A stretch of 64,000 nt of DNA from JAPOXR01 sp963662395 (GTDB taxonomy: Bacteria; Pseudomonadota; Alphaproteobacteria; Rhodobacterales; Rhodobacteraceae), in assembly GCA_963662395.1 (NCBI GenBank), contig OY759511.1, positions 4,030,001 through 4,094,000 on the forward strand, read 5' to 3'. The first letter of the stretch is position 1. Every line of letters starts with the position of its first letter. The notes beneath the pieces were generated by a model. It saw only the letters and a program-made list of their open reading frames with translations. It was not told where the DNA came from and searched no databases. A program made the translations under genes and the position numbers. Positions 44,301-50,628 of the stretch are shown piece by piece.

Positions 44301-45171
44301 GCGGATCGTCGGCGCGCTCCGCCCAGGCTTCCATCGTCTGCCATAGCTGGGAGTGATCCGCATATGCGATGGCCGTCGCACCGCGATCACGCCATCTTGC
44401 CTCGATGTCCTCAGGCAGGCCCTTGTCAAAGGCATAGAGCCGTGAGCTGCCATGTTGCCCATCGCTCTTCAACCCCTGGAGCAGGTACCTGACGGGAGGG
44501 TCTTCGGCCTGGTAGCCGACGAGGACGACGGTGTAGCGGTCCAGAAGGTTTCTGACGAAGTTCGTTGCCCATGCCTCCGAGAGGTACGCGCGCCCGAAGT
44601 CGGCGCTGCTCAGCACATATCGATGATCAACAGCGTCAGCTTCCGCCAGTCGGCCGTGCAGGTAGGTAATGCCCTCCATCGACGCACCGAGGGCAAGGTC
44701 AGGGAGCGAGGGTGGAACGTGCCAGCCTATTTCCTCGTCCGGTTCGCCGATCTCGAACAGCCTGTCGAAGTTGGTGGTGACGATTTGTGGGGTGCCTTCC
44801 CGGCTGGACGAGATCCGCTTGATCAGGCCGTGCTCGTGAGAAACCCAGCCAGCCTTCGGAGACGGCGCCAACCTTTGGGTTACGAGGGAATTGACCGCGT
44901 CCCTTCCATATTCCTGGTGAAGCAGGTTGAAGATCTGGTCGAGAGGAACTTTGGGGCCCGACCGATCGGCAAGCCACGGCTGGAACGCCGCCATGATCTC
45001 GGAGTCTTCGGGAGGGTCGAGGAAATCGATCACATGTCTGGTGAGGTCGACAAAGCTGGGCATGCCGGAGCGAAGGGAAACACCCGCACCGCAGAGGAGC
45101 ACGACACGACCGGCGTCGCGACGCTCCAGGAGGATGTCGGGCATGGCGGGGCCGTTTGAATGAAATCTCAT
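41362..45171 (-). CDS. Large SIR2-domain protein, putative NAD-depleting phage-defence effector
   Basis: 1269 residues; a start at 45144 is also possible. Residues 20-290 form a SIR2-like fold: LLCGAGVSLRSGMPSF (NAD-binding GAG loop), TTNFDRLFE near 131, GITYLHGRL with the conserved HG, and VVLVGYQAEDPPVRYLLQG. The remaining 950 residues are helical, without a second enzyme motif I recognise. The size and layout fit SIR2 proteins with a large C-terminal sensor region (DUF4020-type or similar). Known SIR2 defence proteins destroy NAD+ when a phage is sensed. It is convergent with the type IIG enzyme. GC is lower than the backbone. Confidence 0.75.
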   Translation of the reverse strand: MRFHSNGPAMPDILLERRDAGRVVLLCGAGVSLRSGMPSFVDLTRHVIDFLDPPEDSEIMAAFQPWLADRSGPKVPLDQIFNLLHQEYGRDAVNSLVTQRLAPSPKAGWVSHEHGLIKRISSSREGTPQIVTTNFDRLFEIGEPDEEIGWHVPPSLPDLALGASMEGITYLHGRLAEADAVDHRYVLSSADFGRAYLSEAWATNFVRNLLDRYTVVLVGYQAEDPPVRYLLQGLKSDGQHGSSRLYAFDKGLPEDIEARWRDRGATAIAYADHSQLWQTMEAWAERADDPRAWRASVISGTRRDPKSMAPHMRGQVAHVLRTVPGARLLSEAGPAVHPEWICVLDGNVRSAKQSSDLVPGTTTFDPRLAYGLDDDLEYITEENGQQGVGNDNLLEWRSGNDTPRDLHRLAGRPPEGHEAAPARLGHLANWIGRSLHSPVLAWWAARQNGLHPRLIQRIDREISRDEHLHGRARHAWNLILEHHRDPRNRPPDDGWYNLEKRVAAEGWTEGVLRDFRRENRPRVEIRPPFGIGGSTPPAKEWDDIRPADDIGRFEVRFSKQGEGDLEVTDGALPEVFRILEDQLAEASGFLSDIGTEHFRIPTCYPGREVDGKTRHSEAAEVITLFIRLFDRITDARPELARAHVVTWPETDRFCFRKLKLYGLSRKHLFDAEHVVETVLSFDQDAFWDMNVARELLFLLVDRWAEFSPNDRVRLTERILEGPDQRDFWPDDESPSMRDRHAACYGRYLQLKGCEVTPDLENRLAGIVASVPDWNDAYATSTVTEQGVHVGWVGIDDTPDVLMHLPVNEITAKAQQSPGREFGSFTEKQPFKGLVKKNPRKALSALTVAGKTGEYLTTLWTSLIVDLPDDIPPRLKQVFLHRLKRLPHDVIAELRHPLGRWLESTLASVLELDEGLAWSVHDHIVDGILSGGEDAAVSGIKILQPGEIIERSRRTLDHAINGPIGMCAEALIKAVPGDTQEAGSLIPAHIRTRLERLLTAPGEGSDHAISVATRRLNWFMHVDPEWTEEWIVPMLAFEHPSSEPAWNGFLHDSQSPSPALVVLVKPLLLKLQPWIDRFAWDRRLSEVAGHWLGSMYIFCPGQPDGLTKQEMRSVLRSMSDDARSRLIFWLGRVGKHNDGDWERLVVPFIDEVWPRESKLRTSLASRSWIGLLDDTGDSFPAVYAAVKRFLTPVEPDGYSFFQFTGEISDEKPIATCFPEETLDLVNSVTPGAVTRPPHELPRILELIAESDPSLASDPRYLRLIDLVDRS

Positions 45172-45448
45172 GGCCCGGGTTCTATCGACGACATGCGGGA
45201 AGGTCGATGTGGATTCAGCGCCCGGCTGCGGTCAGGTGAGAAATGGCATGCCAAACGGCCTTCGCGGCACGCGGTTGTATTGACATCTCCGGAACTTGAC
45301 GAAATCTCAGGATTTGCGTGAGTGGTCCGGGCACATAGTGTGATCTATCCAGTGCCGCTGTCCCTCTGAGACAGAGGCCGTCCCGGTCTGGACTTCGGAG
45401 CGCAATGATCTTGACGGGCGGCCAATTCCCATCCGGACGGGAGGCACT
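45172..45448. promoter_or_regulatory. Divergent promoter region for SIR2 and GIY-YIG genes
   Basis: About 280 bases between two divergent starts. No gene supported. I did not find consensus promoter boxes by eye, but both genes must be transcribed from here. Confidence 0.35.
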
Positions 45449-45952
45449 ATGAAGATACAGGATATTGAAGGAAGGCTGGCAGAGGAGCCAGAGGTTGTCT
45501 CTCTGGGTGAATTGCTGGCAAGGGTGGCCACCCCGGGAAGAACGACATGGCGTGACCTTCCAACTTCTCCTGGCATTTACGTGGTCTCCCTGCCTGCCTG
45601 GGGTGCTCGCTCGTTCAATGCAAGAGCAGGTCAAGCGCAGCATGCAGCTACAGTCGACCCCCGGATACTCATCGACAAGCGGAACCGGATCCTGGCGGGT
45701 GGTCCGACCGACATTCTCTACATCGGCAAGGCAGGCAATCTGCGAAAGCGTGTTCGTCAGCTTGTCCGCTTCGGAGTGGGTCGGGCTAACAATCACCATG
45801 GAGGCGAGTGGCTCTGGCAGCTTGAAGGGATTCGCGAAGCACAGCTGTGGATGTGGAGCTGTCCCGGGGAGAGGCCCGAATCTCTGGAGCGCAGGTTGCT
45901 GGAAGAGTTCAGGGCCGGACACGGAGAATTGTCGCTGGCGAACCGGATATAG
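45449..45952 (+). CDS. GIY-YIG-family protein
   Basis: 167 residues, ATG with GGAGG five bases upstream. The motif is split as usual: SPGIYVVSLPAW near 42 and ILYIGKAGNLRKRVRQL near 90, i.e. GIY and YIG, followed by the Arg-containing helix. Further on, HHGGEWLWQLEG and ESLERRLLEEFRAGHG, the latter supplying the Glu expected in the active site, then NRI at the end. Such proteins range from nicking endonucleases to repair enzymes. It could serve the SIR2/R-M island or be an independent homing-type nuclease. Confidence 0.75.
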   Translation: MKIQDIEGRLAEEPEVVSLGELLARVATPGRTTWRDLPTSPGIYVVSLPAWGARSFNARAGQAQHAATVDPRILIDKRNRILAGGPTDILYIGKAGNLRKRVRQLVRFGVGRANNHHGGEWLWQLEGIREAQLWMWSCPGERPESLERRLLEEFRAGHGELSLANRI

Positions 45953-46002
45953 TCGGCCGTCATACATTTCCCTGGATTTGTGTTGTTTGTGAACTGACCG
46001 GG

Positions 46003-46419
46003 TCATAGCAGCATCACCAGCAGCGCCGTCGGGCAGGCTGACACTGCTGCCGGCATTCCGGTGCGCAGCAGCGGCCGACCGAGCCGGCGGGACCGTCGCC
46101 AGGCCAGCAGCATTGCGGCCAGCGCATGCAGGAACGCCCAGGCTGCCAATCCGGAGATGCCAACGAGGAAGCCGCACATCCCGTAGAGGTAGAGATCGCC
46201 GAGCCCCATCGACGACGAACGGAGCGAGCGGATGACCAAGCTGAAGGCCATGACCGATGCGCCGCCGAGCAGACCATCGGCCCAGGACGAGGCGGGATCG
46301 GTCAGGACGGCACCGGCCATGACCGCGATGGCCGTGAGCCATGGATCGATCTCGAGCCGTCTGCAGTCGATCACGGCGATGAACAGCAGGGCAGGGACCA
46401 CCAGCGCCCAGGCGATCAT
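46003..46419 (-). CDS. pilU: Stand-alone A24 prepilin peptidase catalytic domain
   Basis: The start ATG 46419 (MIAWALVVPALLFIAV) has GGAG nine bases upstream; a start at 46527 has no such site. Both catalytic motifs of type IV prepilin peptidases are present: D18 in AVIDCRRLEIDPWLT and the GxGD motif G72-LG-D75 LYLYG. Four to five membrane segments. The N-terminal CxxC domain that normally precedes this in one chain is missing. That domain is encoded alone beside pilS at 21155-21562. Here the gene is last in the dotB-icmT operon. Together the two proteins would make a complete enzyme. Confidence 0.82.
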   Translation of the reverse strand: MIAWALVVPALLFIAVIDCRRLEIDPWLTAIAVMAGAVLTDPASSWADGLLGGASVMAFSLVIRSLRSSSMGLGDLYLYGMCGFLVGISGLAAWAFLHALAAMLLAWRRSRRLGRPLLRTGMPAAVSACPTALLVMLL

Positions 46420-46545
46420 GACGGCTAGCTCCGGCGCCGGCGCTGGCGGTATGATGAAGTTCGCAGGACTCAATTCCGGTCGCCCCTTCCGGCTGACGCT
46501 TCCGGTCAAGGTATCCGGCAGGCGCATGCAGCACCAAGGAGATCG

Positions 46546-46938
46546 TCATTCCATCTCGTGGTGCCTGGATCGCTTGCTGGCTTTCCGCAACCAGCGGGGC
46601 GGCGGCACGGAGCGGCATTTCGATGGATCCCAGCGCCAGCCATCCTTGCATTCATCCGTCCAGCTCACCGGACGGCGAGGCGGCCTCGATGTCGCCCGCC
46701 GGTGTCTGCCAGCCAGCAGCGACCGCACCCGCCGACATGCTGCAGGGACCGACATGCCCCGCCTTTGCAGAATGAGGGCGAGGCCAAGGACGATTGCCGC
46801 CAGCAGCACCGTCCACAGGCGAAAATGCAGCAGCACCAGCAGCACTACCGGGAACAGGCGGGCATCCCAGACGAACATCCTGGCCGGCTGCATCGTCGGT
46901 CGCCAGTAGCAGGGGCTTCCGTAGAGGCCGCGTTTCAT
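46546..46938 (-). CDS. icmT: IcmT/TraK-like protein
   Basis: 130 residues with the IcmT pattern: YWRPTMQPARMFVWDARLFP, a membrane segment LLHFRLWTVLLAAIVLGLAL, then RRGMSVPAACRRVRSLLAG. The family is about 85-100 residues, so the last 40 (WTDECKDGWRWDPSKCRS) are an added Cys/Trp tail. IcmT is an inner-membrane part of Dot/Icm systems. Directly behind dotB, as R64 traJ-traK, with a four-base overlap. Confidence 0.85.
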   Translation of the reverse strand: MKRGLYGSPCYWRPTMQPARMFVWDARLFPVVLLVLLHFRLWTVLLAAIVLGLALILQRRGMSVPAACRRVRSLLAGRHRRATSRPPRRPVSWTDECKDGWRWDPSKCRSVPPPRWLRKASKRSRHHEME

Positions 46939-48131
46939 TGCAGGTAGAGCCCGGCTTCGGTGGCGGAGATCTGCCCGGCTTCACAGAGCGCGGTGATGTC
47001 GGCCGTGAACGGGCGGCGGGATTGCTGGCCCGGCGGAGCCTCGGCCAGTTCGCTGGCGATGGTAGCCGGCCACTGCTCCGGATGGGCAGCCCGCAGGGTA
47101 TCACGCAGATCGGAATCGATGACCGCGATCTCCCGGACCGGCAGGCGGCCGAGCGAGGCGGCCGAGCGCAGGAGCCGCTGGGCGAGGCCGGCCCTGAAGG
47201 TGTGCAGGATGTCGGCGCTGGCCGTCGAGGCGGTGCCGGTGCCTGCCGACAGCAGCGCCGCCAGGCGGTGGAATATCTCGGGCACGTCGCCGGCGTGCAG
47301 CGTCGTGTAGACCAGATGGCCGGTGAGGGCGGCATCGATGGCGGCGCGGGCGGTCTCCGGGTCCCGGACTTCGCCGATGACGATGATGTCGGGAGAACGG
47401 CGCAGCGCCGAGCGCACCCCGGCGGCGAAGGTCTCGACGTGGATCCCGACCTCCGACTGGCCGATCGATGAGCCCGAGGAGGCGGTCTGCAGGTCGGAAT
47501 AGGTGAATTCGATCGGCGCCTGGATGTCGACGATCTTCACCGCCCGCGACGAGGCCAGGTGGCGGCCAACCAGTGCTGCGAGGGTGGTCGATTTGCCCTG
47601 GCCGGTGGCGCCGGCCACGACCACCAGGCCCGACGCCGGCGACAGCAACTCGCAGAGTTCGTCGGTGAGACCCACTTCCTCCGGGGGCGGCGTGCGGTCG
47701 GGCATCGCCCTGAGGCTGACCTCGACCCCGTTGCCGCCGCGCCGGGCCAGGATGGCGGTGGCGTTGACGCGGAAACGGCGGCGCGAGGCGCGGGCGGTGA
47801 AGATCTCCCAGCTGAAATCCAGAACCCGCAGCTGTGCCAGGAGGGAAGGAGCCGAGGCCGAAGCATACATGCTGGTCAGCAGGGTGGTGGCCTCCGAGCC
47901 GGTCAATGGCCGGCGGGTTGTCGCCATCTGGCGACCGGCGATCTGCATGGTGACCGGCTGGTCGGTCTGGATGGTGATGTCGGAGGCGCCGGCCTCGACG
48001 GCATTGACTGCCAGCTGCCGGAATTCGGGCATGGTCCAGCTGGCGGGCTCGGATTCGAGGGCAGCCCAGCGCCAGTCATCCGGCGCCGGCGGTGGGCGGG
48101 CCTGCGGGACCACGTGCTCCGGGCCACTCAC
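46935..48131 (-). CDS. dotB: DotB/TraJ-like secretion ATPase
   Basis: 398 residues. Walker A GATGQGKSTT near residue 173, Asp box IQAPIEFTY, Walker B region PDIIVIGEVRDPETARAA, and TGHLVYTTLHAGDVPEIF (His box). It lacks the cysteine module of pilus-assembly ATPases and resembles the PilT-like DotB/TraJ class, which works in substrate transfer of the type IVB channel. The upstream gene stop overlaps the start. Confidence 0.92.
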   Translation of the reverse strand: MSGPEHVVPQARPPPAPDDWRWAALESEPASWTMPEFRQLAVNAVEAGASDITIQTDQPVTMQIAGRQMATTRRPLTGSEATTLLTSMYASASAPSLLAQLRVLDFSWEIFTARASRRRFRVNATAILARRGGNGVEVSLRAMPDRTPPPEEVGLTDELCELLSPASGLVVVAGATGQGKSTTLAALVGRHLASSRAVKIVDIQAPIEFTYSDLQTASSGSSIGQSEVGIHVETFAAGVRSALRRSPDIIVIGEVRDPETARAAIDAALTGHLVYTTLHAGDVPEIFHRLAALLSAGTGTASTASADILHTFRAGLAQRLLRSAASLGRLPVREIAVIDSDLRDTLRAAHPEQWPATIASELAEAPPGQQSRRPFTADITALCEAGQISATEAGLYLQ

Positions 48132-48496
48132 TCCGTCCTGGCCATCTGGCTGGCGACCAGCTCGGCGATGATCGCTCCGGGTGACTGGTCGGTCTGCCAG
48201 GACTGCATCTTGACCCTGGAATAGACCGACAGCGGCAGTTCGACCCGCACCGACTTGGTCTTCTCCCCGGGTGTCGCGGATGGCGGCTTTTTCGGCCGCC
48301 CCCGTCCTCTCTTCTGGCCGGTTTCCGCATGAGCTCCGGGCACCGGCTCTCCTGCAGTCTCACCGCCCGCCTCGCCGAAACCCTGCTCCTGTGTACGGCC
48401 GATCTCGGCAGCGGGATCATCGTCGCCGCCAGCCTCGTCGCTGTCGAGGACACCTTCCGATCTCCATTCCGGATTGTCGAGTTTCAACTCCGGCAT
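48128..48496 (-). CDS. RHH-like DNA-binding protein with AT-hook, likely ParA partner
   Basis: 122 residues. The acidic N-terminal half is followed by an AT-hook-like KRGRGRPKKPP near residue 62 and a C-terminal ribbon-helix-helix pattern KTKSVRVELPLSVYSRVKM, then SPGAIIAELVASQ. Located two genes downstream of parA in one overlapping operon, it may be the centromere-binding protein of a ParA/RHH partition system. The alternative is an operon regulator. Confidence 0.6.
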   Translation of the reverse strand: MPELKLDNPEWRSEGVLDSDEAGGDDDPAAEIGRTQEQGFGEAGGETAGEPVPGAHAETGQKRGRGRPKKPPSATPGEKTKSVRVELPLSVYSRVKMQSWQTDQSPGAIIAELVASQMARTE

Positions 48497-48780
48497 CTGT
48501 GGTCTCCTTCTCTGGTGGTTGCCGTTGAATGTGTCCTGAAGGGTCGGCGGCCGAGCTTTCCGGTGGCCGAGGCCAGGTCGGCCGCCTGGGCGCGGATGGC
48601 GGACAGCCTGGTGAAATCCAGCCGGGCATGATCACCGGCGCCGTCGAGGCGGTCCTGCAGCTCGGCCAGCTGGCCGAGCGCGTTCTCGATCATCTCGACC
48701 GACTCGTCGAGCAGGCGGCGGCGCACCAGGCGATGGGCGGCCTCGGGCGCGATGTCGAGCCTGTGGACCTGGCCTCTCAT
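48484..48780 (-). CDS. Small hypothetical protein in the parA operon
   Basis: 98 residues, overlapping parA by four bases and the RHH gene by 13. Helical (LVRRRLLDESVEMIENALGQ, then LAELQDRLDGAG) with a basic tail. No family recognised. Confidence 0.5.
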   Translation of the reverse strand: MRGQVHRLDIAPEAAHRLVRRRLLDESVEMIENALGQLAELQDRLDGAGDHARLDFTRLSAIRAQAADLASATGKLGRRPFRTHSTATTREGDHRCRS

Positions 48781-49454
48781 CGGGCGGGATCCTCGAGGAG
48801 GTGGCGGATTTCAGCGAACAGCGAGTTCACCTCCGAGGCGGCGCGGCGGAAGCGGGGGCCGCGGCATTCCTGGACTGCAAGCCCGGCCTCGAAGGCGTCG
48901 GGCCAGACCACCGATTGCGAGATCTGCGTGGTGCAGCAGGCGATGCTGGCCTGGTCCTCCAGCAGCGACCGGGAAAATGCCTGGCGCCTGGTCGAGCGCC
49001 GGTCGACCTGGCACAGCACGACAGCCATGCGGGCCAGGGTCTCGTGACCGAGGCTGGCGGCGAAGCGCTGCAAGCGGGTGATGGTGGCCAGATCCGGGAC
49101 CGTCGGGCGCAGCGGGACCAGAACGACATCCGAGAGTTCGAGCACCTCGACCAGCGGCGCAAACGCACCGCCGGCCAAATCGCACACCACCCATTCCGGG
49201 GGGCTGGCTGCATCCTCCTTCAGACGGTCGAACACCCCGCCCGGATCGACCCGGCGAACGACCAGGTCGATCTCGGGGACAGGGGAGGGTGAGCGGGCCC
49301 GGTGGACATGCCACCAGCGATGCGATGTCCCCTGCGGGTCGAGATCGTAGAGGGCCGTCGAGCCCTCGCGTGCCGCGGCGGCGAGGCCGGTGGCCAGGGA
49401 GGATTTCCCGGTGCCGCCTTTCGGTGAAATCAGCGAGATGATGTTTATCCGCAA
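48777..49454 (-). CDS. parA: ParA-family ATPase
   Basis: The start at TTG 49454 gives MRINIISLISPKGGTGKSSL, the normal ParA beginning, with GGGAG upstream; ATG starts at 49508 and 49565 would add an unusual low-complexity extension. Deviant Walker A KGGTGKSS is present, then ALYDLDPQGTSHRWW, Walker B-like WVVCDLAGGAF, and VLVPLRPTVPDLATI. ParA proteins segregate plasmids or position transfer machinery. Here it is first in an operon with dotB and icmT, so either role is possible. Confidence 0.85.
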   Translation of the reverse strand: MRINIISLISPKGGTGKSSLATGLAAAAREGSTALYDLDPQGTSHRWWHVHRARSPSPVPEIDLVVRRVDPGGVFDRLKEDAASPPEWVVCDLAGGAFAPLVEVLELSDVVLVPLRPTVPDLATITRLQRFAASLGHETLARMAVVLCQVDRRSTRRQAFSRSLLEDQASIACCTTQISQSVVWPDAFEAGLAVQECRGPRFRRAASEVNSLFAEIRHLLEDPAR

Positions 49455-49557
49455 AACGGCGCTCCCGGTGTTGGTCCTGTTTCCATGTCCATGAGTGCCA
49501 ATCTGCATTCGTGCATTCGATGCCCTGTTAGCTGCCGCCATGGTCGCGGTCAATGTA

Positions 49558-49575
49558 TTTTCCATGCACGGAAAA
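49558..49575. repeat. Palindromic box, copy 1 (TTTTCC-n6-GGAAAA)
   Basis: TTTTCCATGCACGGAAAA, with 6-bp perfect arms. A near copy lies at 50212-50228. Such boxes may be operators for the RHH protein of the par operon or partition sites. Confidence 0.6.
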
Positions 49576-50211
49576 ATATATTAGTGTATGACACATTTCT
49601 GCATACTGCATACTGTATATCTTCGAGGCCAAGTCGCCAATCTTGCTGCCATGCACCGATTGCCTGTGTGCCGAAAAGCTCGTTCGGTCAGTCTCACGGT
49701 TTGGACAGCGTGCAGCGGCAATTGCCTTGCATGTTGCACATGTTCGTGCATCCGGAATGGATGTCCTGTTATTTGACAGATGGTGATTGGTCAGCCTGTC
49801 AATCTCTGCCGCAGTGTTTCGCTGGCGGTGCTGTCCGTGCCGGCACGATGTGCAGGATGTGCACGCGAATTGTCTGCGGTTGAACGGCAGCGGCGGCCTT
49901 CAGGATGCCGGATTCCGCGGGCAGGGCGGTGACCGATATGCGGGGATCGCCGAGATGCCTCCAGGACTGCACGGACAGCGCAGGAACGCTGTTTCAGGTA
50001 ATCAGGTAGAAGGGCTTTCAGGCACTCCAGAGGCCGTCTGCGACGCCCTGGCGGGTTGCACTCGGCAGCCGGATCCGGGTTCGAGGGGGCGAAAACGGTC
50101 CTGACGGGGATTTGAAGGTTGGTTTGCAGGGTGATTGCAAGGCCGGTGGGCTGGTGGGCGCGGGCAGGGAGCAGTGTCATTCTGGAGGTGAGGATTGTCC
50201 GGGCGGCGTAT

Positions 50212-50228
50212 TTTTCGTGCACGGAAAA
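50212..50228. repeat. Palindromic box, copy 2
   Basis: TTTTCGTGCACGGAAAA, which shares TGCACGGAAAA with copy 1 about 650 bases away. One arm base is missing compared with copy 1. Confidence 0.55.
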
Positions 50229-50291
50229 TGCATTTGGCCGGAAGGGGCATCATTTCGGGCTGCGAGTCGGAAAATGGTGGAGAATCCGGCG

Positions 50292-50352
50292 TTGCGCCAA
50301 AAATGCCATTTCGATGGCAGAGTTTATGCACATCATGGCATTTTTGGCGCAA
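50292..50352. repeat. 18-bp perfect inverted repeat with 25-base loop
   Basis: TTGCGCCAAAAATGCCAT at 50292-50309 is the exact reverse complement of 50335-50352. The loop contains a further TCGATGGCAG that partly resembles the arm. Relaxase recognition sites at oriT often have such a repeat, but no relaxase is encoded nearby. It may alternatively be a regulator site. Confidence 0.75.
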
Positions 50353-50386
50353 AGCGGGTTTGCAGGCTATACTGGCCCTGGTGGTT

Positions 50387-50530
50387 GTTGTCCCCGCTTG
50401 CGGGGTTGAACCGGTGGAATTCCTGGCGCAACGCGCACCGATTGTCCCCGTACGCGGGGTTGGGCCGGTAATGCTGCGCAGTACGGCCAATTGGTGTTCG
50501 TTGTCCTTGCCGCTCGCGAGCGGGGTTGTA
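50387..50530. repeat. Three hairpin repeats resembling type I-E CRISPR repeats
   Basis: Copies begin at 50387 (GTTGTCCCCGCTTGCGGGG), 50441 (ATTGTCCCCGTACGCGGGG) and 50500 (GTTGTCC, then CCGCTCGCGAGCGG). Each stem is followed by GGTTG or GTTG, and the first two end in (A/G)(A/G)CCGG. The first copy closely resembles type I-E repeats (CCCCGC stem, GAACCG end). The intervals are 54 and 59 bases, with unrelated sequence between. No cas gene is in the window. It may be a degenerate mini-array or a set of structural iterons. Confidence 0.45.
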
Positions 50531-50628
50531 CATGTTTTCCGCTGTCGCGGCAGGCTGGCGGCATGGGAATTTCCCGGTGCATGCGGTTGGCGGTTAGTCT
50601 GGGTCACACCAATATCGGGAGATCCAGA

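Larger units (their letters stand above)
49455..50628. other. Structured intergenic region, candidate oriT/oriV or partition site
   Basis: Nearly 1.2 kb with no supported gene between parA and topoisomerase III, which are divergent. It has AT-rich stretches (49570-49620), tandem GCATACT at 49601-49614, two copies of a palindrome, an 18-bp inverted repeat and three GC hairpins, all listed separately. This clustering beside parA and a topoisomerase gene is what a replication, transfer or partition locus looks like. No Rep or relaxase gene is in the window. Confidence 0.55.

Noticed and set aside
45215..46651. 478-codon minus-strand frame over the GIY-YIG and A24 genes
   Set aside because: Different frame from the A24 motifs and antisense to GIY-YIG; no family signature.
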